Shown here piece after piece: positions 28,872 to 39,147 of a stretch of DNA of 64,000 bases. Position 1 is the first letter of the stretch. Every line of letters starts with the position of its first letter. The stretch is from Deltaproteobacteria bacterium (lineage in GTDB: Bacteria > Desulfobacterota > Binatia > UBA9968): positions 1 to 64,000 of the forward strand of contig JACPSE010000185.1 of NCBI GenBank assembly GCA_016193465.1, in the 5' to 3' direction. A program made the translations under genes and the position numbers. The notes below the pieces were generated by a model. The model was given only the letters and a program-made list of their open reading frames with translations, was not told the DNA's origin and searched no databases.

Positions 28872-30482
28872 ATGGCCTATTCTGATTTGCGCGATCACCT
28901 GAAAAAACTGGAAGCGGCCGGTTATCTTCGGCGCATCCAGCGAGTCATTAACAAGGATACCGAGCTGCATCCGCTCGTCCGCTGGCAGTATCGCGGCGGG
29001 ATTCCGGCAGAGGAGCGCAAGGCGTGGCTGTTCGAGAACGTAACCGACGCCAAGGGGCGGCGCTACAAGTTTCCGGTTGTCGTCGGCGCGCTGGCCGGGA
29101 ACCGCGCCATCTACTTTACCGGAATGGGCTGCGAGACCGTGGAGGAGATGGACGAGAAGTGGAAGCGCGCCCTGTCACAGCCGATTCCGCCGGTGGTCGT
29201 GAAAGAGGCTCCATGCCATGAAGAAATCCACATCGGTGAGGATCTCAAGCGCGAAGGCCTGGGTCTCGACGAATTTCCGGTGCCAATCTCGACGCCGGGC
29301 TTCGATAACGCGCCGTACACGACATGCTCCCACTACATCACGAAGGACCTCGACACCGGCATCCAAAACCTCGGCAACTATCGCGGGCAGCTCAAGGCGC
29401 GCACGCGCATCGGCGTCTTCCCGTCGGGCCTTGGGCAGGACATCTATCTCCACTGGAAAAAAGCCCAGGCCAAGGGCCAGCCTCTGCCCGCCGCGCTGGT
29501 CATCGGCGCGCCGCCGGTCGTTTCCTACACCTCGGTGCAGAAGGTGGCGTACGGAGTGGACGAAGTCGCGGTCGCCGGCGCTCTGGCGGGCGAGCCGATT
29601 CGCGTGGTGAAATGCAAGACCGTGGACCTCTATGTTCCCGCGGAGGCGGAGATTGTGATCGAAGGCCATTTCAACACGGAGTGGGTCGAGCCCGAGGGGC
29701 CGTTCGGCGAGTCGCACGGCTACATGCATCCGCGGCAGTACAATCCTTTCATGGAGGTGAGCGCGGTGACGCACCGCAAAGACGCCATCTATGTCTCGTG
29801 GCTGAGCCAGCTCACCCCGAGCGAGTCCTCGATGATTCGCAAGATCGGCTACGACCGTTTGATGCTGGTGCACCTGCGCGACGAATGCCGCATCACGAGC
29901 GTGCTGCGCGTCGAGATGCACGAGCCGCTCACGAATACCTACAAGCTGGTCATCATCCAGATGCGCCGGCCGAGCGAGGCGGAGGTCTGGCGGGCGCTGC
30001 ACGCGGCCTGCTCCTTCCATCCTGGCGTCGGCAAGATCGTGGTCGCCGTGGATGAAGATATCGACCCGTCGAACGAGGCCGCGGTCTTCTGGGCGATGTG
30101 CTATCGCATGAAGCCGCACCGCGACGTGCACATCGTTCCCGGCATGGAGAAGGGCCACGCGCCGCCGTTTCTCTATAAACACGAGGAGCGCGGCACCGAC
30201 GTCGTCTCCTATCACCTGCCGGCGGACGAATCCGCGATGCTGTGCAACGCGATTCAGAAGGAGCCTTTTCCTCCGGTGGCGCTGCCCAAGCGCGAGTACA
30301 TGGAGCACGCGCGCAAGATCTGGGAAGAGCTCGGGCTGCCGAAGCTCAACCCGCAGATGCCGTGGTACGGCTACTCGCTGGGACAGTGGGACGAGGAGCT
30401 GGACGAGGAGGCGCGCCTGGCGGTCGAAGGGCGCCACTATGAGACGGGAGAGAAGCTGGCCTCGCGGCGAATCAAGGCCTAG
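28872..30482 (+). CDS. UbiD-family (de)carboxylase
   Basis: MAYSDLRDHLKKLEAAGYLRRI; ARTRIGVFPSGLGQDIYLHWKKAQAKGQPLPAALVIGAPPVVSYTS; EPEGPFGESHGYM. Confidence 0.93.
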   Translation: MAYSDLRDHLKKLEAAGYLRRIQRVINKDTELHPLVRWQYRGGIPAEERKAWLFENVTDAKGRRYKFPVVVGALAGNRAIYFTGMGCETVEEMDEKWKRALSQPIPPVVVKEAPCHEEIHIGEDLKREGLGLDEFPVPISTPGFDNAPYTTCSHYITKDLDTGIQNLGNYRGQLKARTRIGVFPSGLGQDIYLHWKKAQAKGQPLPAALVIGAPPVVSYTSVQKVAYGVDEVAVAGALAGEPIRVVKCKTVDLYVPAEAEIVIEGHFNTEWVEPEGPFGESHGYMHPRQYNPFMEVSAVTHRKDAIYVSWLSQLTPSESSMIRKIGYDRLMLVHLRDECRITSVLRVEMHEPLTNTYKLVIIQMRRPSEAEVWRALHAACSFHPGVGKIVVAVDEDIDPSNEAAVFWAMCYRMKPHRDVHIVPGMEKGHAPPFLYKHEERGTDVVSYHLPADESAMLCNAIQKEPFPPVALPKREYMEHARKIWEELGLPKLNPQMPWYGYSLGQWDEELDEEARLAVEGRHYETGEKLASRRIKA

Positions 30483-30896
30483 TACGCTCAGGTGCAAGGT
30501 AGCTTTGCGCCCGCAGGGTTCCTCCGCACCGCGCCCTTGATAGTGGCTGGGTCGGCTAACCGCCGCACTGTTTGCGTGTAAACGGTGTCGTTTCCTGACC
30601 GAGCCGTTCTATGACTACAGCTCCTAGAATTCTCCCCTAGAAAAGCGCTTGTAACCAGGCTTCTCTCTCGCGTAAAATTGTCGGAGCTTAGGCCTTTGAT
30701 TCAAAGGTGACGCTAAACCTGAGGCGACGATGGATTTTTCTGTCTGGATAAACCTCGCAGTTACACTGAATAGGTAAATTACCGCACATCTGAGATGATG
30801 TAAGGGGTCTCTAGGGTGATGGGTTGGGGAACCCCGATGAGAGTTGACGATTCTAGCTAGTTGTTATATTTTGTATGCCGAATGTAGGCTGTAAAG

Positions 30897-31706
30897 ATGA
30901 CAAATGGCAGTCAAAATATAACGCGTGAGCCTTTGGGTAAGCTTGAGGCTCAATTTCTTGCAAAGGTGGCTGTCCGTCCGACCTTTTCCATTGAGGAGGC
31001 TCGCCAGCTTCTCCGACACGGTAAAGAGGCTCCTACCCGCCAGTTTCTTGAGCGCTTACAGCGCAAGGGTTGGATACGGCGGATTAGGTCGGGCAAGTTT
31101 GCGCCGATTCCGCTTTCTTCCGGCGAGGCGCGCACACCCCAGCTGCATGAGTTCCTGGTTGCGATGGAACTGGTTTCACCGGCAGTCATCGCCTACTGGT
31201 CAGCTCTCAACCACCACGGCATGACGGAGCAGATCCCCAGGACGGTATTTGTTCAAACAGATCACCCAGTTCGACGGCGTCCACAAGAGGCCCTGGGTGT
31301 CACTTTTAAGATCATCTCGGTCAGGCCTAAAAAATTCTTCGGGGTGATCAAGGACTGGATCAATGAACAACCCTTCTCAATTACGGATAAGGAGAAGACC
31401 ATCATTGACGGCTTGGATCTCCCAAGGTACGTGGGAGGAGTGGGTGAGATAGCCAAGGCCGTTAAGCAGGTATGGGAGGAGCTGGATGAAGCCAAGCTCC
31501 GTGAATACGTCGCGAAGATTGGGAACAGTGCCGTCGCCAAGCGCTTGGGTTACCTGATGGAGGCATCGGGTCTCGGCGATCCTGAGGCGCTGCGGAGAGC
31601 TGTCCCTCTCGCTCCGGGCTTTTCGCCCCTCGATCCCACGCTTCCCAAGAGAGGCAAGCACAATCGGCGCTGGGGGCTGCTCGTCAATGTCGAGGTGGGG
31701 GAGTGA
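30897..31706 (+). CDS. AbiEi-type antitoxin/transcriptional regulator
   Basis: N-terminal winged helix (FSIEEARQLLRHGKEAPTRQFLERLQRKGWIRRIRSGKF), then AVIAYWSALNHHGMTEQIPRTVFVQT; overlaps the AbiEii-like gene. Confidence 0.85.
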   Translation: MTNGSQNITREPLGKLEAQFLAKVAVRPTFSIEEARQLLRHGKEAPTRQFLERLQRKGWIRRIRSGKFAPIPLSSGEARTPQLHEFLVAMELVSPAVIAYWSALNHHGMTEQIPRTVFVQTDHPVRRRPQEALGVTFKIISVRPKKFFGVIKDWINEQPFSITDKEKTIIDGLDLPRYVGGVGEIAKAVKQVWEELDEAKLREYVAKIGNSAVAKRLGYLMEASGLGDPEALRRAVPLAPGFSPLDPTLPKRGKHNRRWGLLVNVEVGE

Positions 31707-32527
31707 TCACCAGTGCCGAACTGCACCGGGCCGCAGAGGCGGAGGGCCTTCGGTTCGATCAGGTCGAGAAGGATTATGTCATCCTGTGGGTTCTCCAAGG
31801 ATTGTCTCACTCCGCGTCCTCGGCTAAAGGGTGGGTCTTTAAGGGCGGCACCTGTCTAAGACACTGCTATTATCAGGGCTATCGTTTCTCTGAGGACATT
31901 GATTTTACCTGCCGTCCTGAAAGCGGCGGTCTGGAGGCGACCCAGGAAGCCTTGAGGCGCGTGGCGGTTTGGGTGCAGGAAAATTCGGGCATCCGAATGG
32001 CAGTGAAGAAACCGCGCACCATTCCAGGAGACTTCCAGATGGAGATTCCGGTCGAGTACAATAGAGGCGGCGCGCGGACGAGGGGGCTGCCTGCCGTGAA
32101 GGTTCACCTGACATTCGATGAGCCGCTTTTGACACAGGCGGCGGGGTGCAAAGTTAAGCCTCGCTACTCCGACCTTTCTGAATTTCAGATCGCAGCATAC
32201 AGCAAGAAGGAAATCGTCGCGGAAAAGATGAGGGCTCTCCTTCAGCAACAGAAGAAGTGGCCCCGACCGCGTGATCTCTACGATCTGTGGTACATCCTAT
32301 GCCGTTCAAAAGAGAAATTAGGCGCGGAGGAGTTGAAGGATCTCTTTGCTAAGGAGTGCCAGGCGCGTCGAATCAATCCTGAGATTAAGGAAATCGCATC
32401 AGAGAATCTGAGGGAGTGGAACAAGGGGGCCTGGGAAAACCAGCTCCGACCGCTCATGAGAGATGTCCCGGATTTCGGGAAGGCATGGAAAGAGTGGTCG
32501 CAGATATGTCGGCAACTCTTTGCCTGA
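31703..32527 (+). CDS. AbiEii-type nucleotidyltransferase toxin
   Basis: KDYVILWVLQGL, GWVFKGGTCLRHCYYQGYRFSEDIDFT, KEIVAEKMRALLQQQKKWPRPRDLYDLWYIL. Confidence 0.92.
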   Translation: MITSAELHRAAEAEGLRFDQVEKDYVILWVLQGLSHSASSAKGWVFKGGTCLRHCYYQGYRFSEDIDFTCRPESGGLEATQEALRRVAVWVQENSGIRMAVKKPRTIPGDFQMEIPVEYNRGGARTRGLPAVKVHLTFDEPLLTQAAGCKVKPRYSDLSEFQIAAYSKKEIVAEKMRALLQQQKKWPRPRDLYDLWYILCRSKEKLGAEELKDLFAKECQARRINPEIKEIASENLREWNKGAWENQLRPLMRDVPDFGKAWKEWSQICRQLFA

Positions 32528-32590
32528 TAGCAAATTGTACCGCGTCGTAGACTAGACGTTAAGCTACACCGGTAACAGTAAGCCTCGGCT

Positions 32591-33595
32591 TTAGTACGTG
32601 TCGAACATCCTCTGGATCTCATCGGCGTTAGTTGTTTTGGTAAGCGCCAAGGCGAGGAGGACGCGGGCCTTCCACGGCTGGAGATTGTCGCCTGCGACGA
32701 AGCCGCGGCGGGCCAGACCAGGACTCCGGACCACGCGCCCGGAACCCACGCGGCTGCATAGACACATGATCACTCCCTTTTCTTTATAGGCCCGGTCGAA
32801 CGCTTCGTCTTCCGCCGGCGTCGGCCGTCCGGCGCCGGTTGCCGCGCTGACAATTCCCTTTGCCCCGGCTGCTGCTGCGGCGTTGATCATGGTGCCGTCT
32901 GCGCCGACGTAAGAGACGACGACATCGACGCGCGGGAGCGATTGCAGGCTTCGCACATCGAATTCCGTGTGCATCGTATGCTTCTTAGCCGTCCGGTGGT
33001 AATAAACCACTCTCCCGTCCGCGTCCGCGAACCCCAGTGGGCCGAGATCTCGGGCCTGAAAGGCCTGCACGCGGTAGGTAGCGGTCTTGGTTACGTCGCG
33101 GCCGTTATAGATCGTATCATTCATGACCAGGAGGGCGCCGCGGCCTCTCGAATCGGGGTCTGCGGCAACTTTAACGGCATTGACGAGATTGAGATAGCCG
33201 TCGGCGCTGATCGCCGACGAGGGGCGCATGGATCCGACGACAACAACCGGTTTATCCGTTTTGAGCGTCAGGTTTAGAAAGTAAGCGGTCTCTTCAATGG
33301 TATTGGTTCCGTGGGTGATGACGATACCATCAGCCTTGTTTCCATCGAAAATCGAATGGATCGTTCGCACCAAGTCAAGCCAGTCTTTGTCCACCAGGGC
33401 ATGGCTCGGCAGCCGCCGGAACGGCACCTCCTGTACGCTGGCGATGGAATTGAGTTCCGGGAGCTGCGCCAGCAATTCGCCGGTATTCAGCCGCTTATTG
33501 GCCTCGATGTACCAGGCAAGATCCAGCCGGTCCTTGCCGACCGAGTCGATGGTCCCTCCGGTAATGATTAATGCCACTCGCGGTAGTTCGCTCAT
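32591..33595 (-). CDS. Asparaginase
   Basis: ALIITGGTIDSVG and DGIVITHGTNTIEETAYFLNLTL are the two asparaginase active-site signatures. Confidence 0.93.
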   Translation of the reverse strand: MSELPRVALIITGGTIDSVGKDRLDLAWYIEANKRLNTGELLAQLPELNSIASVQEVPFRRLPSHALVDKDWLDLVRTIHSIFDGNKADGIVITHGTNTIEETAYFLNLTLKTDKPVVVVGSMRPSSAISADGYLNLVNAVKVAADPDSRGRGALLVMNDTIYNGRDVTKTATYRVQAFQARDLGPLGFADADGRVVYYHRTAKKHTMHTEFDVRSLQSLPRVDVVVSYVGADGTMINAAAAAGAKGIVSAATGAGRPTPAEDEAFDRAYKEKGVIMCLCSRVGSGRVVRSPGLARRGFVAGDNLQPWKARVLLALALTKTTNADEIQRMFDTY

Positions 33596-33610
33596 CTTGG
33601 CTTTGTCCTT

Positions 33611-34579
33611 TCACAACCCTAGCAGTCGTCGGGCATTTTCTCCGAGCATCAGCGCCTTGCTCTCCTCGTCGATTCCCAGCGCCTTCAGGCGATCAATGTA
33701 GCTCTTTATCTCCAAAGGATTTTCGATGAAATTTTGCGGATAGTCCGTACCAAAGACCAACCGACCCGGTTGAATGGCGGTGAGGGCGCACCGGACGGCC
33801 TTCATGCCTCCTTTAAAACCGGCCATGTCGAAATACAGCTTATCGAAATAGTATTGGAATGGCATGCTCATGCGGCTGCCTTTCATCCCTCGTTCCCCGA
33901 AATAGTAGTCGATCCGTTCCTTGACCGCTGAGATGCCTCCACCCAGGTGGCTGATGACCAGTTTCAGATCAGGGAAGTCCTCGAGGACACCGCTCAAAAT
34001 GATCCGGGCGGTAGCAACTTGTAGGTCTATTTCCCTTCCAAGACTCCTTCCCAGATCATAGGGGGCTTCTAAAATGCCGAACCCCAATTGGACGCCGCTC
34101 GGATGGATAAATATCGGCACGCCGAAAGCAGATACCTTCCTGTAAAAGGGGTAGAGTTCCTGGGAATCGAGGGGGAGGCCTTCCACCTGAGAACGAATGA
34201 CAACGCCCTTTAACCCCAGGGATCCCATGGCCCGATCCAGCTCTGCGAATGCCTTTTCTCCTCCCAGGGGAGGAATCGGCGCCAACCCGACAAATCTCTT
34301 TGGATACTTTTTGACCAGCTCGCCGACGCAGTCGTCCCAGATTTTACCCTCTTCCAGAGCCACTTGCGTATTATCCTGCGTGACCGCCATGGAAAGGACA
34401 GCGGTATCGATCCCCACCGCATCCATGATCCTCAGATGCTCTTCCGCATCATAAAGCTCAGGGTGGAGCGTGCCGCGGGGTTTCCCATGTTCAAAAAAGG
34501 TGGCCCTTTCGGACTTCTTCCCTCCTTTTTTTAACCATAGTTCCTCCGGTAGATAATGGTGCTCCCAATCGATGATCAT
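33611..34579 (-). CDS. Amidohydrolase-2 family (ACMSD-like) protein
   Basis: DWEHHYLPEELW, KYPKRFVGLAPIPPL, LKLVISHLGGGISAVKERIDYYFG, RLVFGTDYPQN. Confidence 0.88.
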   Translation of the reverse strand: MIIDWEHHYLPEELWLKKGGKKSERATFFEHGKPRGTLHPELYDAEEHLRIMDAVGIDTAVLSMAVTQDNTQVALEEGKIWDDCVGELVKKYPKRFVGLAPIPPLGGEKAFAELDRAMGSLGLKGVVIRSQVEGLPLDSQELYPFYRKVSAFGVPIFIHPSGVQLGFGILEAPYDLGRSLGREIDLQVATARIILSGVLEDFPDLKLVISHLGGGISAVKERIDYYFGERGMKGSRMSMPFQYYFDKLYFDMAGFKGGMKAVRCALTAIQPGRLVFGTDYPQNFIENPLEIKSYIDRLKALGIDEESKALMLGENARRLLGL

Positions 34580-34681
34580 CTTAACCCCCGGGTTGCCGAT
34601 TTACTGTTAACAGGCTTGACCTGCCCTTTTACTTCCGGTAGCCGGGCGGCTGCGGCGTGACAAAACTCCTCGCGATTCGAA

Positions 34682-35605
34682 TCATTTCCCATAGAGAAGA
34701 GAAATAAAGCCTCCCTCAACTAGCTCGCTGATAAAACGCCCGTCTACGAATTGTTGCGCATCGGCCTTTTTTGCCTCGGGCAATTTCCTTGCCATAACAT
34801 CCAGAGCTATTTTCAGCGCCGGAAGGACCGGACGCGGGATTGCGGGCATCCCCGGCTGCGTGACGTCATAGGTCTCCTCTGCGATAGAGCGATCGGATAT
34901 GCCGCTGTATTCCTGCTGGACCTGCACGGTGAAGGCGCGATCGGTCCGGTAGCGGTGCATTCCCTCTACGTAGGCTTTGACGAATCCTCTTGTCACTTTA
35001 TCATGTTCCCGGATGTAGGCGCGTCTGGCGGCTATTCCTCCCAACGCGAAGTTTAATCCGTATTCAGCAAAATCGACCAGGATTCGACATCCTTGCCTTT
35101 TCGCCTCAATGGCCTCGGGGGGGGTGATGATCTCGGCGTCACTCTCTCCATGAAGCAATCTCTCTATCTTTTTCCTGCCGGAAGTCGTGGGGACGATTTG
35201 AACTCCACTGATCCCCTCCTTTTTGAGTTGATCCATAACAAAATAGGCCAAGATGTCGTTCAATCCGCCGTCGTCCACAAAACCGACTTTCCCCCCCGTT
35301 AGCTCTCTGCGGCTGTCGATTCCCGGACGGCCCATCAAAAACTGCTGATTAATCCCTCCCGTTAAAAAGACCAGGTCCGCGCCGGCCCGCAGGTTGGCAC
35401 GCAGCAGCGCCGGGCACGCCAGATTGCCAAACTGTATCTCGCCTCCCATGAGCCCACGCACCACGCCCCTTGCCCCATCCATTAAACGGACCTCAACATG
35501 CAGTCCATGTTTGTCAAACAGGCCAGCTTTAGCCGTCACGAGCATCGGCCCTGCCCCTTGTCCTATGGTGGCATAACCTGCCCGTAGTGAATAGAGATTT
35601 TCCAT
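34682..35605 (-). CDS. ABC solute-binding protein, SsuA/THI5-like
   Basis: GPMLVTAKAGLFDKHGLHVEVRLMDGARGVVRGLMGGEIQFGNLACPALLRANLRAGADLVFL. Confidence 0.8.
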   Translation of the reverse strand: MENLYSLRAGYATIGQGAGPMLVTAKAGLFDKHGLHVEVRLMDGARGVVRGLMGGEIQFGNLACPALLRANLRAGADLVFLTGGINQQFLMGRPGIDSRRELTGGKVGFVDDGGLNDILAYFVMDQLKKEGISGVQIVPTTSGRKKIERLLHGESDAEIITPPEAIEAKRQGCRILVDFAEYGLNFALGGIAARRAYIREHDKVTRGFVKAYVEGMHRYRTDRAFTVQVQQEYSGISDRSIAEETYDVTQPGMPAIPRPVLPALKIALDVMARKLPEAKKADAQQFVDGRFISELVEGGFISLLYGK

Positions 35606-35631
35606 ATGGAAATGCGATTTATGTCCTTGAG

Positions 35632-36687
35632 CTAGAGTCCTATGTGCGACTCGCCCTGTCCCTCCTCGCGGTAGAGGCCAAAGGCTTTCAGGACGGGCGC
35701 GTCGTTCATGGAAAAAAGGACAGCATCTTCCGTGGCTGAACGGTTGGCATGTTCATGCCAGCTCCATAGAGGGACGACGAAGGTGTCGCCCTTGTCCCAA
35801 TGAAAGGGCTCGCCGTTGATCACGGTGGTGCCGCTTCCGTAAAAGGCGTGATAGATGGTTGTACTCGTGTGGCGGTGGACCTGGGTGCGCGTCGCGGGAG
35901 GGAGCATCTGAACCCAGCAGGAAAGGGTCGGCAGGGTCGGGCCGGCCGTTAGTGGATTTACATATTCAAGGGCAACGCCGTCAAAGGGATGAGGCTCTCT
36001 TTCAGCTAGATGCCTGAGTGAGAGATGAGTGTCGCGCCAGTGATAATGGAGCGGCCGCGGCAGCGCCTCGGAAGTCGAGGCAACCGGCCGCGTCATACCG
36101 TAATGGGGCGCTAGATGGGGACTGTCTTTGACCGGGATGCGTGTGCCGGGGTAGGGCTCGAACGAGATGACCTGAAGCGCCTTGATCAGCGGCACATCCA
36201 GGCCATCGATCCAGATCATGGGCTCTTTGCCTTCGTGGGCGTGCTCGTGCCAGTTCCACTGAGGCGTCAAAATGAGATCCCCCTCTTCCATTACCATCTT
36301 CTGCCCTTCCACGTTCGTGTAGCCGCCCTTGCCCTGAAGGATGAAGCGGATCGCCGTCATCGTATGGCGATGAGCCGGCGCCAGTTCGCCGGCCTGAATG
36401 AGCTGGAAAGCGAAGAGCATCGTGTGGCTGGTCATCTCCGTTTCCGCCATTCCGGGATTGACCAGGCGTATGGCCCTTCTCTCCGCGCTCCCCCTCGCGA
36501 TGCCAATCCGGTCTCGCGCCTGAAGCAAGGCATCGTAGATATCGGCCCACTTCCATAAATGGGGTTTTACCGTTGTGGCGGGATCGAGAGGGCGCTCTTC
36601 GCGGTTCAGCCTCCAGGTGCCAGACATCCATTTTTGCCGGAGCAGGCGGTCCAGATCTTCATTCGCTTTTTTCGCTTCCGTTTTCAT
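35632..36687 (-). CDS. Gentisate 1,2-dioxygenase-like bicupin
   Basis: AGELAPAHRHTMTAIRFILQGKGGYTNVEGQKMVMEEGDLILTPQWNWHEHAHEG; second cupin HRHTSTTIYHAFYGSGTTVINGE. Confidence 0.85.
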   Translation of the reverse strand: MKTEAKKANEDLDRLLRQKWMSGTWRLNREERPLDPATTVKPHLWKWADIYDALLQARDRIGIARGSAERRAIRLVNPGMAETEMTSHTMLFAFQLIQAGELAPAHRHTMTAIRFILQGKGGYTNVEGQKMVMEEGDLILTPQWNWHEHAHEGKEPMIWIDGLDVPLIKALQVISFEPYPGTRIPVKDSPHLAPHYGMTRPVASTSEALPRPLHYHWRDTHLSLRHLAEREPHPFDGVALEYVNPLTAGPTLPTLSCWVQMLPPATRTQVHRHTSTTIYHAFYGSGTTVINGEPFHWDKGDTFVVPLWSWHEHANRSATEDAVLFSMNDAPVLKAFGLYREEGQGESHIGL

Positions 36688-36944
36688 AAGCCACCCCCTT
36701 GTTCTCCGTCACTAATTGGTGGTTGCACCCGTCGTAAAGATCGAGTACTACTTTTCTCAGCGCCGCGACTTTTTTCTTTGCCTCCCGTGGGCTTATTTTG
36801 ATATGTTCTGCCCCATACGCTTCCTTGCGGAGTTTTCCTGAGGAAAATTAGCCGATACGGGTGATGTTGTCAACGCGGCAAAAGAAATCGAGAGATAAGA
36901 GGCTCATGGGGTAAGGGGAAGGATTGAAGGGTGGCGCAGGGTTT

Positions 36945-37940
36945 ATGAGATTTTCTATAACGAGACATGGGATCGCTCTGGGATGTGCGGTAGTCGCGCT
37001 CTGCGCGCTGGGTATTGATGCCGGAGCCCAGGGATTGGAAAGGGCGCTCATCACTCATTCCAGCGAGAGCATCAGCATCACGCCTCTTATCTACGGGATC
37101 GAGAAGGGCTTCTACCGCACGGAGGGGGTGGATCTACAGTTTCGCATTCTGCGGGGAGATTTGGCGATTGGCGCTATGGTGAACAGCAAGGAGGTGGACT
37201 ACATCTATGGCGCGGGGACGGCCTTTCTGGCTGCCGTTAGAGGGGCGTCCTTGAAGATCCTCTCGCACGACTTTAAGAGCGTGCTGTTTTACTTGATGGC
37301 TCAACCGAACATCCAATCGCCGAGGGAACTTCAAGGAAAGAAAATCGCGGTTAGCTCTCTGGGCGGTACCGGCGCAGCTTCGGCAAGGGCCTCGCTCAAG
37401 GGCCTGGGGCTCGATCCCGACAAGGATATGACCTTTATTGTCATCGGCGCCGCCTCGATTCGCATGGCGGCGATGGAGGCCGGCTCGGTCCAGGCTGCCA
37501 TCATGCCGGTTCCCTGGAACATCCGGATGAGGCAAAAAGGCTTTAAAGAGATGATTTTTGCCGGCAATGTCATGTCCCAGCCGCTTACCGGCATTGCGAC
37601 GACCAGGGAAAAGTTGGAAAAAAATCCCGATCAAGTAAAAAAGGTCCTGAGAGGATTCTTGCGCTCTCTCAGGTCGATCAAGCGAGACAGAAAAGAGGTG
37701 AGCGAATTTATCGGCAGGAAGTTCAACCTGGAACCTAAGGTGGTCGACGAGGTCTACCCGGTTATATTGCAGACCATCAGCGAGGACGGGACCGTCGGCC
37801 AGCAGGTTTTGTCGGATCTCCTGGACCAGGTCAAAAGAGAAACTGGTGTAAAAAGAGAGATCGCGGTGAGAGATATCGTGGATTATCAGTTGTTGCGTGA
37901 GGTGGCAAGGGAGATGGAAGCAAAGGGAACAAGGGATTAA
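36945..37940 (+). CDS. ABC solute-binding protein, NMT1-like
   Basis: Signal-like N-terminus; SISITPLIYGIEKGFYRTEGVDLQFRILRGDLAIGAMVNSKEVDYIYGAG; LQGKKIAVSSLGGTGAASARASLKGLGLDPDKD. Confidence 0.87.
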   Translation: MRFSITRHGIALGCAVVALCALGIDAGAQGLERALITHSSESISITPLIYGIEKGFYRTEGVDLQFRILRGDLAIGAMVNSKEVDYIYGAGTAFLAAVRGASLKILSHDFKSVLFYLMAQPNIQSPRELQGKKIAVSSLGGTGAASARASLKGLGLDPDKDMTFIVIGAASIRMAAMEAGSVQAAIMPVPWNIRMRQKGFKEMIFAGNVMSQPLTGIATTREKLEKNPDQVKKVLRGFLRSLRSIKRDRKEVSEFIGRKFNLEPKVVDEVYPVILQTISEDGTVGQQVLSDLLDQVKRETGVKREIAVRDIVDYQLLREVAREMEAKGTRD

Positions 37941-38041
37941 GGGTTAAAGGGTTGAAGGGATAAAGAGTTGAAGAGGTGAAGGGCTCATCGAAAGGGAGAG
38001 CGAAAAAGGAGGAAGAAGGAAGAAAGGAGTAAGTGCATAAG

Positions 38042-39127
38042 ATGGCAGAGCCAAGGATTTCCGACAAACCGATAGCTGAGATGAAAAGCTCATATCGAAA
38101 ATGGGTAGAATCAGAGGGAATTTCCCTCATCGAGGGTTTCTTCATTGAAGATATCAGGACTGTTCCGCTTGAGCCCTGGGAGCGCAAGGGAGGGCCAGGA
38201 GCGATCATTTGTCTGGAGGGGACCGGCGAGACGGACGACGCCTACATCTGCGAAATTCCCCCAGGGAAGAGCCTTAGATCGGAGAAGCATCTCTTTGAAG
38301 AGATGATCTACATCGTGAGCGGCCGGGGGGCGACAACTGTGTGGAACGAGGGCGGGCCCAAGCACACCTTCGAATGGCAGGAGGGCTCGTTGTTTTCTCC
38401 GCCGCTCAACACCTGGCATCAGCTCTTCAACGGCAGCGGCAGCCAGCCGGCCCGCTACCTCGCCATTACGAGCGCGCCGATAATGATCAACCTTATCCAT
38501 AACGTCGAATTCATCTTTAACTGCGACTACCCCTTTACTGACCGCTATAATTCCGAGGAGGATTATTTTTCCAACGAAGGGACATGGTATGCGGGAAGGG
38601 TGTGGGAAACTAACTTCGTCCCTGATGTAAAGAATCTGAAACTCCTCGAGTGGAAGGAGCGGGGCGCTGGAGGCTCTCAGGTCCGCTTCCAAATATCTGA
38701 GAATACGCTTTGCGGCCACGTTTCTCAGTTCCCTGTGGGGACCTACAAAAAGGCCCATTATCATGGGCCGGGGGCTCATGTGATCATTCTGAGCGGCAAG
38801 GGCTACTCCCTTATGTGGCCGCAGGGACAGCCTATCCAGCGTTACGATTGGAAGCCGGGGAGCATGGTCGTCCCTCCGGCCAACTGGCTGCACCAGCATT
38901 TTAACGCTGGCGCCGACCCGGCGCGTTACCTCGCGCTGCGATGGGGCAGCAAGAAGTATCACGGAATGATGGGCGAGCAGGCCGGGATGAGCGACGTAGA
39001 TATCAAGCAGGGAGGGCACCAAATCGAATACGAGGATGAGGACCCGATCGTGCGCACGACCTTTGAAGAGGCCTGCGCCAAAGCAGGAATCAAGAACCAG
39101 ATGGAGAAATACTACAAGAAAGGATAG
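38042..39127 (+). CDS. Bicupin-domain protein
   Basis: GKSLRSEKHLFEEMIYIVSGRGATTVW and KKAHYHGPGAHVIILSGKGYSLMWP...GSMVVPPANWLHQHFN; related to the product at 58606..59748. Confidence 0.8.
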   Translation: MAEPRISDKPIAEMKSSYRKWVESEGISLIEGFFIEDIRTVPLEPWERKGGPGAIICLEGTGETDDAYICEIPPGKSLRSEKHLFEEMIYIVSGRGATTVWNEGGPKHTFEWQEGSLFSPPLNTWHQLFNGSGSQPARYLAITSAPIMINLIHNVEFIFNCDYPFTDRYNSEEDYFSNEGTWYAGRVWETNFVPDVKNLKLLEWKERGAGGSQVRFQISENTLCGHVSQFPVGTYKKAHYHGPGAHVIILSGKGYSLMWPQGQPIQRYDWKPGSMVVPPANWLHQHFNAGADPARYLALRWGSKKYHGMMGEQAGMSDVDIKQGGHQIEYEDEDPIVRTTFEEACAKAGIKNQMEKYYKKG

Positions 39128-39147
39128 CGGGGCTAGCTTTTTGAGCT

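Noticed and set aside
29175-30497. 440-aa antisense ORF over the UbiD-family gene
   Set aside because: His/Arg/Leu-rich antisense translation without domain motifs; explained by codon bias of the sense gene.
30483-30896. Non-coding RNA in the 400-bp gap before the AbiE-like pair
   Set aside because: No recognisable RNA family motif or strong structure seen by eye; cannot be supported without covariance search.
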